From positions 126,023,484-126,087,483 of the forward strand of contig NC_092055.1 of assembly GCF_003086295.3 (NCBI RefSeq): 64,000 bases of DNA, given 5' to 3'. The notes beneath the pieces are model-generated. The model was not told the DNA's origin and made no database searches. It worked only from the letters and a program-made list of their open reading frames with translations. Below are positions 35,001-45,488 of the stretch, piece by piece (the stretch's first letter is position 1; every line of letters starts with the position of its first letter). Both the position numbers and the translations under genes were made by a program. The stretch is from Arachis hypogaea. Lineage: Eukaryota > Streptophyta > Magnoliopsida > Fabales > Fabaceae.

Positions 35001-38000
35001 GAATTTCACTAACACGCATCCTAAATCATTTGTTAAGGAATCAAATAAGGTGTTAAATGAAAAGTTAAGGCTTTTCATTAACATTCCAATCATTGAAAAC
35101 TTAAGAGTCTCTACTTTTCCAATAATGGCATCTTTCTTTACTTACTCTGTATCTATATCAAGATGAGTCTCAAGCATAACTAAAATTCAACATACACAAC
35201 AATAACATTCAACATAAATTTAAGAGAAATTTTAACTATTCAAGTTTTACAACTTTTGAACATTTTTTCAAATATTACTCTAATGAGACTAAAAAACCAA
35301 ACTTAATAACTGCAATATCAATTGTATAGTACAATGATAAAGGCTATTTTTTCAACAAAAAAAATTATGGTAAAATATATTTTTTATTGTTGAAATTTTT
35401 TAAAATTATCAAAAGTATCCATTAATGTTTAATTTGATTCAATTTTATCCCTAACGTTTGAAATAAGTTTCAATTCTACCCTTATCGTGAATTTTTTTTA
35501 TGGTCAACAACTAGTCAAACCCAAACCCAAATCAAAAACCCAACCAACCAAACCCCAAACCCAACCACCCAAACCCCAAACCCTCCCCCCTTTTCCTTTT
35601 GCTTCCACCACTGCCAACCCCTCTACTCCGACCTTCCTCCTCCTCCATCACTACCATAACATTCCCTGTCACTACCATAACATTCCCCGTCACCACCGCC
35701 CTCTTTCACCTCACGCTTACCACCAATAGACTCCACCAATGATCACCTCAAAAGTCACCATCATCATAAACTCACCAACACCTCATCCTTCAATGACAAC
35801 CACCACATAAGCATTTGGATTTTCTTTTCCTAAAAAAGGAAAGAAAAACTAGATCAAGGCAAAGGCAAAGGCAAATGGAGAGAGATTGAGAGATCTTGGA
35901 GTCCCTTTGAGACGGGGGTGCTGTTGAGAAGGAAGAAATATCGACACCAATGGTGCCGTGGAGGACAAGGATAGTGACAATGCAATAGAGGTTTGGGGTG
36001 ACGAGCCAGCTCCACGGCCACCTCTCCCTCCCTCCTCCTCAGGCGTGCTTTCTCTTTGTTGCAACCTCCATCACTTTTTCTTCTTTTCCCCTCTGATTTG
36101 GTCTCTTTCTTACTTCAATTTCTTTTTGTCTCTCATCTCTATTATTGTTGTTGAATGCTTGTCATCTCTATTGTTGTTGAATGCTTGTGTTGCAATGGTG
36201 CGCCGATGGGGTTAGTGCAATGGTGAGGTGCGAGTAGGTAGCGAGGTATATCGGTGAGATAGGATCAGGTGTAGGTAGTGCGATAAATAGTGAGGTGCAT
36301 GGTGGGGTTAATGTGGAGGTGCGGGTAGTGCGATTGTAATGGGGGTGGCAGGGATGATCAAGGAAGGGGTGATGGGGACAACTTAGGTGGTGTTGTGGGA
36401 AAGGGATAGGGTTTTGGTTGGCTGGGTTTTGCTTTTGGGTTTGGGTTTGGTTGGGGTTGAGTTAGGATTGGAATGGATAATTAAGGGTAAATTTGAAAAA
36501 AAAAAATGACTGATTGTTGATTGTAAAACAATTAACAGTAGAATTGAAAAGTATTTCAAACATTAGGGATAAAATTGAATCAAATTAAAAGTTAGGGTAA
36601 TTTTGAAAAGTTTTCAAAAACTTCAAGAACGAAAAGTATACTTTATCCTTTTTTATTATATATCCACACAGGTATTTTAAAATGCATTTCATATGGAAGC
36701 GTGCAACAAGGCCATAAACATACCAGATGTAAGTGTAATTTTATCTTAAAACCATGAGAGTTTTTGGAAATAAATAATAAAGAAATAAGTTAACAAACCT
36801 TCAACTCCAGCAATCATATCATCTATCTTATCCAATACTTTTCTCTGCCCTACATCAAAGAATCGATAGAATACAAATTCAGCCAGATGTAGTTCTTCAT
36901 TTGATGGCTGTGGATTCCTGCTATCCTTCAAAATGCAAAGAACATTGCATTTGCCAACAATAGCTTCCTGATATGACATACAAAATATGCAAATACCCAG
37001 CCATTTCAATTGAAGTTAGAAGATCCTAGATTAAAAAAATGAGCTTTATTTTATTTTATAAAAGAATAATATCATTAAAACTGAAAGAAGAATAATATAA
37101 GTAGATGGGAGGAAGTCCTCTATACAAGAACCAACAAAAATATATAAGAAAATAAGTTCTCAATTATGCATAGCTTTCCAATCTCTTGACATGCCTGGGG
37201 GAAAGTCCTCTAAACAAATCATGAGTTTTACAACAAATAGATGCCAAATGTCCAATCTTATTCCATAAAACATGATTGTCCGAAAAACCTGTGATAATGC
37301 ATGAATTGTACTCAACCATAGTGATGTATATTGCCTAATGTCACAAAGGTTTTCACTCTTTCCTACTCCCACAAAGAAAAGAAATCCTAGTCAAGAGAAA
37401 TCAATCTATATCGCAGCACACACCCAGCACTCACCAAAGATACCAAACAAAGTTTTTCATGAAACAACTACAAGACAATGCAAAAACATATGTGGAATCA
37501 TTATGAAGTCACCCAATACATAACACATATACATAACGGGAGATAGCCTTATGTGGCCTTCAAACCTACATGTCATTGGTATTAATTACGTATTGAGCAC
37601 ATCAGTCCATATAAATGATTTGTCTTAAAAGGACCTTTAGACTTCAAACTCTTGATTGATATAGGAGAGAGAGAAAAATGAAAGAGAAGAAGAGGGGGGG
37701 GGGGAGGTTGGGGAGCCTAGCTCTGGTAAAATTAGCACAATGAAAACCAATGCAACACGAGTGGGACTTTTGCAGCCCCATTTGACAATTGCCACAAGAC
37801 AGAGATATAAGATACCAGACAAAAATCTACTTTTCCCCAGAACACTTAGCAAATATAGTCTACTAAAACACAAACAAAGGCAAAACAAACAACAAAGCGA
37901 AGGTATGGTTTGGCCAGAATACACCTGCCACCACCAACCATCCCCTCCTCCCCGAGAGGAAGAGCTCAAAAACAAAAAATAATAATAATAATGAAAAAGT

Positions 38001-38602
38001 AGATTAGAGAGTATTGGGGGAAAACATTCAAGTACAGTACTATCATAAAATCCGATGCCAACCACAACTCCAACAATGATAATATAGAAGCACAAACAAA
38101 AGAAACTAAGTCATCACTTCAATCTTATATACTAGCCACCTCAATTCCCACCATCAGGCTCTGCAATTTTCTCAAGAAAGCATTGCAAAACCTCACACAC
38201 AACAATTAGTAATAAAAACAGAAAAGACCAAAACAGGGAAGTTCCAATTACCAGTGGATTTAGATTTGCAAGCCCTACTCCATCTCCACACGCCAAGAAC
38301 AGCTCGTTCCCGCCAACCTCGCATCCTTCGAGAAAGTTCCGAATCTCACCCGGACGGAAATACCACAGAACCTTCACTTTCTTTGCCTTATCAGCAGTTT
38401 CCCATATCTTAATAAGCTTCCCGATATAAGGCTCAGGTTCACCCTCCTTGTAGAGATACACAGAGTCATACAGTGTGTATTCTACACCATCATAGGTAAA
38501 AGACGAGTAAAATTGTACATCCTTCTTCTTACCACCAACACCTTTCTTTTTTCCCCACTGAAATTCAGGATCATCTAATTTGCTAGGCTCTTCAGCGGCC
38601 AT
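28270..38602 (-). CDS. ASI1: ASI1-like BAH and RRM domain protein, ten coding exons
   Basis: Exons (minus): 38602-38252, 36967-36799, 34837-33567, 30107-30081, 29990-29898, 29634-29556, 29360-29270, 28724-28619, 28533-28417, 28323-28270. Phases join exactly and give 785 residues with no stop. The start is the ATG of MAAEEPSKLDDPEFQWGKKK; an upstream ORF begins with GTG inside a likely 5'-UTR intron. A BAH domain (about residues 20-175) shows DGVEYTLYDSVYLYKEGEPE, VLWYFRPGEI and EFVFYRFFDVGQRKVLDKID. A long Lys/Ser/Pro-rich linker with tandem repeats fills exon 3. An RRM follows (RNP2 KLVLLENL, RNP1 GQAFVIF), then FPGKKPAFYGHYF, STSHCSQPNNIEYDMAMDWC and a C-terminal HQGDELRKLKAKLK. In Arabidopsis ASI1 binds RNA and chromatin, works with EDM2 and AIPP1 in the nucleus, and secures full-length transcripts of genes with heterochromatic introns. 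The gene looks intact despite TEs in introns 2 and 3. Confidence 0.92.
28943..29026 (+). repeat. (GT)n(GA)n compound microsatellite in an ASI1 intron
   Basis: About twelve GT units run directly into about thirty GA units with one interruption. It lies in the intron between exons 7 and 8 of the ASI1-like gene. ORFs reported over it on both strands are artefacts of the repeat. Confidence 0.95.
30081..30107 (-). other. 27-nt microexon of the ASI1-like gene
   Basis: The exon encodes DRSKWFKEI, in phase 0 on both sides, between a GACAG acceptor and a GTAAGT donor. It links the repeat-rich exon 3 to the RRM exon that begins PWEERMKTAHERGK. The peptide matches the conserved DRSKWF segment before PWEER in the family, so this tiny exon is real. 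It lies after a 3.46-kb intron filled with TE sequence. Confidence 0.85.
30563..31915. mobile_element. Composite repeat in ASI1 intron 3 with hAT-like ends
   Basis: The left edge is TAGGCATGGCAATTTCCCC followed by GC-rich 'gggcggggcaggg' words; the right edge on the minus strand is TAGGGCTGGCAATACTT. Such 'tag-g-n-tggcaat' ends with Gly/Pro-rich word repeats are typical of plant hAT-related elements. The 8-bp flanks do not match, so it may be two elements joined. The inside also holds a LINE fragment (31005-31114) and 'ccaaaccctacc' words at 31415-31525. Confidence 0.4.
31005..31114 (-). pseudogene. RTE LINE reverse-transcriptase fragment, antisense
   Basis: The minus-strand translation MKVKIGEVPHHKSRIKYLNC, then ITQNGEIGRAMNHRIQ lines up with [37 protein letters not shown] of the intact RTE element at 25818-25935. 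It is a fragment of about 36 codons with no other LINE sequence around it, within ASI1 intron 3 and in the sense of that gene. Confidence 0.7.
31956..31983. repeat. (TA)n microsatellite
   Basis: About fourteen TA units within ASI1 intron 3. Confidence 0.9.
32356..32895. mobile_element. 540-bp foldback (Mutator-type) MITE in ASI1 intron 3
   Basis: The two halves are inverted copies over almost their whole length (about 260 bp each): 'gagttgaaacccattttggc', 'gttaacggaga', 'atccacgtggcac', 'ttgaatgaactcaattt' all recur inverted. Only about 20-40 bp separate the arms. The flanks CACCAGTAA (32347-32355) and CACCAATAA (32896-32904) match at 8 of 9 positions, a Mutator-length target duplication. 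There is no coding capacity. Transcribed as part of the ASI1 pre-mRNA it would form a long hairpin. Confidence 0.88.
33590..34245 (-). repeat. Coding tandem repeat in ASI1 exon 3
   Basis: On the minus strand five consecutive units follow the pattern RP-(Y/N)-(V/I)-(E/D)-D-G-P-S-K-K-L-K-T ... S/D-KF-(Q/R)-(K/E)-ESP-(G/R)-V-(T/S)-P. The first, second and fifth units are about 48-50 residues, while the third and fourth are 35 residues (105 bp) and nearly identical. This points to recent unequal exchange or slippage that added the short units. The repeat is charged and probably disordered. Confidence 0.85.
35369..36648. mobile_element. Long-TIR Mutator-type element in ASI1 intron 2
   Basis: The ends GGTAAAATATATTTT and, inverted, GGATAAAGTATACTTTTCG belong to the same family as the element at 8022-9070. 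The inverted similarity continues inward through 'caattttatccctaacgtttgaaa' type words and 'aacccaaacccaaa' repeats. Interior ORFs (35487-36215) are Pro/Ser-rich low complexity without a domain. The target duplication is not clear. It lies between ASI1 exons 2 and 3. Confidence 0.75.
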
Positions 38603-38975
38603 GGGGTTTTTACGCACCGAAAAATTCCTAATCTGAAAAATTCGAAAACCTAATTTGAGGACTGAAAACGTGCGAAAACTCACCGAAGAGAGTTCGATTT
38701 TAGAAGAAAAGTGGCAATATCTGCAAGGAAAACGGTGTTGTTTCGAATTGAGAAAAAATCGTGGGTACCTTTTGGATTGTAGAGGATTCGAGATATTAGG
38801 AGTGTGCAGAAGTTCTCCGATGGTGCTGTAAACCGAGACTGCGAGCTTTGTTTCTCGCCGACGGTGAAGTTGCGGTGGGGGAAGGGCGAATTGCAGGATC
38901 GCAAAACCCTAATTGCATTAGCAAGAAACAACAGACAATCGCAATTTGCAATGTTCGACTCGTATAAATAGAGTG
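38603..38975 (-). promoter_or_regulatory. ASI1 5' leader with two probable UTR introns and a TATA-like box
   Basis: Upstream of the start codon, minus strand, there is a donor in 'ccaaaaggtacccac' (about 38765) with an acceptor at 'ttccttgcag' (about 38720), and a second donor at 'cttcggtgagt' (about 38683) with an acceptor at 'ttttcagattagg' (about 38636). This would give a spliced leader with two short introns. A TATA-like 'ctatttatacg' lies at about 38961-38971. The leader has CT-rich and 'gggttttgcg' elements usual for plant housekeeping genes. The promoter is only about 100 bp from the long-TIR element that begins at 39062. Confidence 0.45.
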
Positions 38976-39858
38976 GTTATGGATCTAATCCGCTATTTTT
39001 TTTTTTTTTTTTTTTTGACTATCCGCATATTAATAGTATGTAAGCGCATACCATTTGAAAATGAGTTAATATTCAAAATCGTCTTTAAAAGATACTCGAT
39101 CTCCATTTTAGTTCTCAAAAAATAAACTTAATCAAAATAGTCCCCCAAAGATATTCGAATTAATCACGTTTGTCCTTCTGTCATCTCCTTCGATGAGTTG
39201 GCTAACGTCTGCTAACGTGTGATGTTAACTGCTATCGTAGCAGACACCTACGTGTGTCTTGCTATTGCTGACAAGGTAACTATGTGAAAACAATTCAAAT
39301 CAGTCCCTTAGTGTTTGAACCCTAATCCTGAATTCGACAATAAATACGTTGCGTTCAACAATCAGAGGGTCATAGGCCTGGGTAGACGTTGAAGTTGCTG
39401 GTTTGCAGAGAGGATGGATGCAGTAAATGGAGGTCGTGACGGCGGCGTGTCGTTTCCATCGAACGGCAATAATAGTTCCAGCGCTTCAATGCTAGTAATA
39501 TGTCGCTTCAATGTCTCATTTTGATTGAACGGAGAAAAGCTGATAAGCCTGCACCTGCCGGCACTAGTCGCATCGATCAATTCTTCCGGAAGCCTGAAGT
39601 CCAAGTTGCTCTCGTGGCAGATCCTGAAGCCGAAGCTCCTGCGAAAGAAGAACGAAATAAAGTTTTATTGTATGATCAGGTCAGATATCCTACATTCTAA
39701 AACACTATTCTTATACTAGAAAAGATGCATCTGAAAAGTATATATTACACAGTCTAATTGTGTAATGGAATAGTGAGAAGCATTTTAAAATTCACAGAAC
39801 ATGTAACATCCAAAGAAGGGCAAAATAAGTATTGCAAGAATATATATTGATGCATGTG

Positions 39859-40014
39859 TAGGGCTGGAAGTGAGTCAAGCCAGCTCGTTAATAGCTCGAT
39901 AAGCTGAGCTCGTGAGCTGGTGACGCGAGCTTGAGCTTGGAATTGAGCTCATAAATTAAATGAGCCGAGCTTGAGCTTGGATAAGCTTAGCTCATTAGCT
40001 CGTGAGCTAGCTCG

Positions 40015-40068
<54 letters not shown>

Positions 40069-43000
40069 ATATTATATATACACATTAAAGTAATAATATA
40101 TAATTTTATATATATCTTTTGATTTATTCGTTTGTCAATACAAAAAAATTGTGAGTTCCCAAAATGAATTTTTATCAAGTTCCTAGTTTCTATTTTTTAG
40201 GGAATAGAAATTATAATTAATTATATGGTCTACTCATTTAGATTTTTATTAAATTAGAAACCAAAAGACAAAGAAACCTAAAGGGATAAAAATCATGAAA
40301 TATAGTATAGCGGTACAGAGCACCTTTATATTCACAATTCACAAATCACAAATCACAATGATCATTGGTCAATGATAATGAACAGAGAGAACCAGAGAGG
40401 AGTAGGAAGAGTTTTTCCCAAAAGAAAATCTCTTGACTTGCAGTGAATCGTTGATTTACTTCATTCTCTCAAATAGCAAATTGGTTTGTTCATCGATCTA
40501 CTTTGAAAAATTCGATTACTTTGAAGTCTGATCTTTCTTTTTCTGGGAATCAATTATCAAGTAAGTTATATTTTTTATGTTCTTTCAATTTTTATTTTTC
40601 TCTTTTCGTTGATTTTTTTTAATCTTTGGAGTTCTTTTTTTATTGATTGTTCAACACATTTATTTTTTTACTGACAGTATCATGGAAATTTCTGAACTTG
40701 AAAATCAATTGTTAGTGTCTGCTTCAAATGAAAACGCAAATAATATACAAAATGAAGAACTACTTCTTCCTATTGATGGAATATCATCACCAGAAATAGA
40801 AGTGGAACTTGAAGCAGAAGCATTAGACAACAATGAAGGAGAAAATCAAAGTGGAGAAGATGAAGAGGTAAAAGACAATGAAGATGAGGGTGTTATTCAC
40901 AAAAATAAAAGGAAGAAAACCTCCTTTGTCTGGCAATATTTTAAAGAAGTGAAATTGTCTAATGGGGTTGTGAAGAATCAATGTGTTCATTGCAAAAGAA
41001 AATATGCTATAACTGACTCAAAAGCTACAAGTCAATTGAATAGGCATTTGAAGAACAATTGTCCTGGCTATAGAAAAATGGTGTTGGCAAAACAAAAAAA
41101 AATTGAACTTCCCTCAAAGCGATTCAGCAGAGCATCCAAATGTCATTGGTCCTATGTTAGTAACTCCTGGTGGAAAGTATGATCATGCAAGACAAAGAGA
41201 AGCAACTGCACATTGGTTAATGATGCACGAGCATTCATTCAGCATTGTTGAAGAATTTGGTTTTTCATTGATGATGAAGTGCAATAATACAGCTTATGAG
41301 AAGATTGGTAGAAAAACGCTGAAAAATGATTGTCTCAAAGTATATGAAGCTGAAAAAAAGAAGTTAAAGGCAAGTTTAAAAGATGTGAATAAAATCAGTT
41401 TAACTACTGATTTGTGGAAATCACAGAACCAGAAAATTGAGTATATGGTTATCATAGGTCATTACATTGATACAAATTGGATACTGCAAAAACGAGTTCT
41501 TAGTTTTGTTCATGTTCCTCCACCTCGACGTGGTGTTGATATTGCAGATGCCATTTTCAAATGTCTTATTGAATGGGGTATCGAATCAAAGATTTATTCT
41601 ATATCTGTAGATAATGCATCCTATAATGACTCATGCTTAAGGACATTGAAGGACATGATTTCAAGGCATAGAAAATTGCTTTGTGGAGGAAAGTTGTTTC
41701 ATGTGCGATGTTGTGCACACATCTTAAACTTACTTGTTCAAGATGGATTGGGGGAAATAGCAGGAACAATTGAAAATATACGTGAGAGTGTGAAATTTAT
41801 CAATCAATCTAAGGCAAGGTTGTGTACATTCTCCGAGATTGTTCAACAATTGCAACTTCCTGGGAGAAAATTGATTCTTGACTGTCCTACACGATGGAAT
41901 TCAACTTATCAAATGATATCTACAGCATTGCACTTTAAGGAAGTCTTCCCTCGATTCCAAGATCGTGAGCCAAATTATAGATATCTTCCTGACCACGAAG
42001 AATGGGATAAAGTTGAAAAAATAGTTGAAGTTCTACAAGTGATCAATTGTGCAACCAATATCATATCTGGAAGTGAATATCCTACTGCCAACCTTTATCT
42101 TGCTGAGGTATTTCGCATTAAATTAATTTTGGATGAAGCTGTTAATAGTGGACCTTTTTTCATCAAGGAAATGGTTGCCAAAATGAAACTGAAGTTTGAT
42201 AAATATTGGAGTGAATGTAACCTTCTCATGGCTGTTGCTACTGTTTTAGATCCCAGATGCAAATTGACAGGTCTTAAAATGTGCTTTCAGCAGATATATG
42301 GGCAAGAAGCTACAAGAAATATGACATTGGTGCATCAAATCTTGACAGAAATATATCAAGAGTATGTCATTCTATCCAACGAGCAAGAAGGATCAACTTC
42401 ACTGAGTGCAAGTGGCGAAAGTAGTATCAACTCTACAATGCAAAGTTCAAACTCCTCACAAACTGGGTGGTCAATAATGATAAATTTTATAAAGGATGAA
42501 GAAGCAGTTCCAGCTTTAAAATATGAGTTAGAGACTTACTTGGATGAACCAAAATATTTTCAAAGAGAACATGATGTAACTAGCTTCAGTGCTTTAGAAT
42601 GGTGGAAGGTAAATCGTGGAAAATATAGGATATTATCTAGAATGGCAGCTGATGTTCTTGCTATTCCAATCTCAACTGTGGCTTCAGAGTCAACTTTTAG
42701 TGCTGGTGGAAGGGTAATTGATACATTTCGATCCTCTCTAAGTCCGACTACAGTTGAAGCTTTAATTTGTGGAGGAGATTGGCTTCGAGTTTTTTATGGC
42801 CTAAGAAACAAGTCTAAGGTTGAAGATAGCTCTATGGAGATTACATTACCAATTTAAGTTGTCAAATAAATATTCAAAACTTGATAGCTGATAACTATAA
42901 GATGTAATGTTTTAAGTTTGTTAAATATATGGATGCATTGTTTTTTATTTTGTTATATTAAAATTATAATTTTTTATATAGAACTATAGATTATGTTCCA

Positions 43001-43175
43001 GTTATTTGAGCCAGCTCGTGAGTTTGAGCCAACTCGTGAGCTTTCCATGAGCTGAGCTTGAGCTTAAGAAATAGGCTCGATTGTTAATGAGTCGAACCGT
43101 GAGCTAAGCTCAATTTTTGTGAGCCGAGCTTGAGCTTTGTCTGGCTCGACTCAGCTTGGCTCACTTCCAGCCCTA
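39859..43175 (+). mobile_element. Autonomous-type hAT transposon, 3317 bp, 8-bp TSD
   Basis: Ends: TAGGGCTGGAAGTGAG at the left and its inverse CTCACTTCCAGCCCTA at the right. The flanks TGCATGTG (39851-39858) and TACATGTG (43176-43183) match at 7 of 8 positions, the hAT duplication length. Subterminal regions hold many 'gagctcgtgagct', 'gagcttgagctt' words on both sides (39885-40020; 43010-43160), likely transposase-binding motifs. A (TA)n run lies at 40017-40065. It carries a transposase gene with an apparent 5' intron. Confidence 0.93.
40682..42857 (+). pseudogene. hAT transposase (BED finger, RNase H-like, hATC) with one 1-nt frameshift
   Basis: The start chosen is ATG at 40682 just after an acceptor 'ttactgacag'; a donor 'caagtaagtt' near 40560 suggests a leader intron. 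The acidic N-terminus is followed by a BED zinc finger (FVWQYFKEVK, C-x2-C in NQCVHCKR, RHLKNNC). The frame then breaks in a run of nine A at 41093-41102: the second frame from 41103 continues FPQSDSAEHPNVIGPMLVTP GGKYDHARQ. Landmarks follow: ISLTTDLWKS, FVHVPPPRRG, LFHVRCCAHILNLLVQDGL, CPTRWNST, and the hATC region ALEWWKVN ... STVASESTFSAGGR ... ALICGGDWL. One A too many in the run explains the break; otherwise no stop occurs. It resembles DAYSLEEPER/RICESLEEPER-type transposases. Confidence 0.88.
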
Positions 43176-43627
43176 TACATGTGTAAAAGTAGATTCGAAT
43201 TTAGGACCTAATCTTAGAAGAAAGGTTGGCTAATGTTAAATGCGTGACACTTAAACATAGTATTAGAAGCATCTGGGCAGAGGATAGGCACAATTGTGAG
43301 TCCTCTAGATACTTAAGAAAAATGCGAAGTTGCAAAATGTGTTTTACAGTTAATCGAGTAATGGCATAACTGTCTATAGATAAATTTTCAAGAAACACCC
43401 AACAGAGTAACAAAAAGCACACCATAGCAGCACACAAGATGATAACAAAAAACTTAAAAGAATTGCAAGAAACAAATCATATTATACAGTTCTAGCTTCA
43501 GTTATGTTGACCAATGATTTGAGCATTCTTACACTGGCACAGTTTACTTTCTCATTGCCATACTTTTTCTAGTATGGTTCCATTCGATTTTACGTTGATC
43601 ATAGCTGGCAAAATAATATCTGTGTAG

Positions 43628-44150
43628 GTACCTCTAATGGAAATGTTGGAAGAGTATAACATGCTAAGAAGAGAAAAATAGGAGGAAAAAAAGACAGCAA
43701 GTTGGTATCATACACCGGTTTTAAATGGATACTAATTTCTATATCACTTTATGTTGTTCAAGAAATAACTATGTCATATTTATCAAATTCTTGGCTCTTC
43801 TAATATTTGTTGGGTTTTAGCCATGGAAAAAGAAGAAGGTCCAGAGTCAAGTAGCAGTTGAGCGAGATAATATGTATGCATCAAGACCAAGCACCAGCAG
43901 TAGACGTATTCCAAATAAAAGCTGTAATGGAGGTCTAGACAGTCCTATGCCAGTGAACAGAAGGCCTCCCATCAGTATCTATCAATTCGGATCAAACAGC
44001 ATAAATTCAGGAAATCAAGCTATATCCTTCATTAATGATGGAAGGAAGATGCAAAGAAGAAAGATGTTTGGTGAATCTGGCATTCCTCCTCATTCAAGAG
44101 ACGAGGCATCTCCTGTGATATCAACACATTCTAGACCATTTTCTCCTTAA
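43628..44150 (+). pseudogene. Captured MAP65 (65-kDa microtubule-associated protein) C-terminal fragment
   Basis: A first segment, 43628 to about 43702, follows a TGTAG acceptor and reads VPLMEMLEEYNMLRREK-stop-EEKK. A second exon, 43821-44150, follows 'gggttttag' and reads PWKKKKVQSQVAVERDN, then RPSTSSRR, NGGLDSPMPVNRRPP, FGSNSINSGNQAISFINDGR, and ends in STHSRPFSP with a TAA. These match the last exons of plant MAP65 proteins (LLDEYNMLRxEKEEEK; RPSTSSRR; GSNSINS..ISFIKEGR). The first segment has a stop. The microtubule-binding and spectrin-like parts are missing. The piece lies between the nested hAT and the right TIR of the 39-45 kb Pack element, so it was probably captured by that element. 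Confidence 0.8.
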
Positions 44151-45488
44151 ATTTTCTTTATTTGAAACATAATTTGAGTGAAAAGCACCTGTAGAAAGCA
44201 TGGTTTGCAGTAAAACTATCACCAACCTGCAAAAGAATAAATATGAACTCATCATGTATAGGATTTTTTTTTTTGTATTTATCTCTTTGCACTTGAGTTT
44301 CCTAAATGAGTGAGACCTTGTTAGTTGTATACCTGTATACAGATTAAATTCTTCGTCCATTGTTTTGTTTGTAACTTTGCTTCAAGTGTGCTAAGCTGCT
44401 GCTAGGTCCCCAACAAAAAGTGAAATCATTTTTCAGGTTTGCAGATCCAAGTGGAAGACTTGAATTGGATATTGACAAGAAAACCATATACAGCAGTTTA
44501 TTATAAGCTATTCTAAAAAATCGAAGCTGATACAAACACAATTTACATTTTGAATAGAAATAACAACTTGACATTGTAAATGCATGATAATCATAAAAAA
44601 CAGTTTCGCGGATCCTAATGATGACGTGTCAACCAAAGAGCAAAGTTACTAGTTCATTTACAAAACAAACTCAACTTAACACTCATCTACATGAACTGCC
44701 GCTTCAGCTTTGGCAGCAACTTCAGCTCCGGCGTCAGCTTCAGCTCTAGTAGCTTGGGCCTCAGAATCAGCTTCGGGAGCAGCTTTAGCTTCAGCATCAG
44801 CTTCCGCAGAAGGCTCGACTTCAGGATCTTCCACAGGAGTAGCTTGGGCTTCAGAATCAGCTTCGGGAGCATCTTTAGCTTCAGAATCAGCTTCGGGAGG
44901 ATTAGCTTCGGCTTCAGGAACTGCCACGGGAGCAACTTGGACTTCAGTCTTCCAGAAGAACTGATCGATGCGACAAGTGTCGGCAGGTGCGGGCTTATCA
45001 GCTTTTCTCCGTTCAATCAAAACGACACATTTAAGCGACATATTACTAGCATTGAAGCGCTGGAACCATTATTGCCGTTCGACGGAAACGACACACCACC
45101 GTCACGACCTCCATTTGCTGCCTCCATCCTCTCTGCAAACTAGCAACTTCAACGTCTACCCAGGCCTATGGCCCTCTGATTGTTGAATGCAACGTATTTA
45201 TCGTCGAATTTAGGATTAGGGTTCAAATACTAAGGGACTGATTTGAACTGTTTACACATAGTTACCTTGTCAGCAATAGCAGGACACACGTAGGCATCTG
45301 CCACGGTGGCAGTTAACGTCACACGTCAGCAGACGTTAGCCAACTCATCGAAGGAGATGATGGAAGGACGAACGTGATTAACTCGGGTATCTTTGGAGGA
45401 CTATTTTGATTAAGTTTATCTTTTGGGGATTAAAATGGAGATCGAGGTATCTTTCAGGGACGATTTTGAATATTAACTCATTTAAAAA

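Larger units (their letters stand above)
39062..45479. mobile_element. Long-TIR (Mutator-type) Pack element, 6.4 kb, with captured MAP65 piece and nested hAT
   Basis: Both ends start TGAGTTAATATTCAAAATCG and stay inverted copies for about 580 bp (39062 to about 39640; about 44895-45479), sharing 'ctccattttag/ttctc', 'gagttggctaacgtctgc', 'gaggtcgtgacgg' and 'tgaacggagaaaagctgata'. The flanks ATTTGAAAA (39053-39061) and ATTTAAAAA (45480-45488) agree at 8 of 9 positions. Without the nested hAT (39859-43175) the element is about 3.1 kb. The region next to the right TIR (44680-45040, minus) is an Ala/Glu-rich repeat ORF (EADSEAQAT-like units), which I treat as non-genic repeat sequence. Confidence 0.85.

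Noticed and set aside
38141..38683. Longer ASI1 N-terminus starting at 38683
   Set aside because: The initiator would be GTG, and the region has a donor-acceptor pair typical of a 5'-UTR intron. The conserved protein starts at 38602. The 3' extension to 38141 is intron read-through.
44676..45041. Ala/Glu-rich protein with EADSEAQAT-like repeats as a gene
   Set aside because: It lies in and next to the right TIR of the 39-45 kb element, and the same ORF start is repeated in the left TIR (39500-39700). It is TE sequence with a simple repeat.
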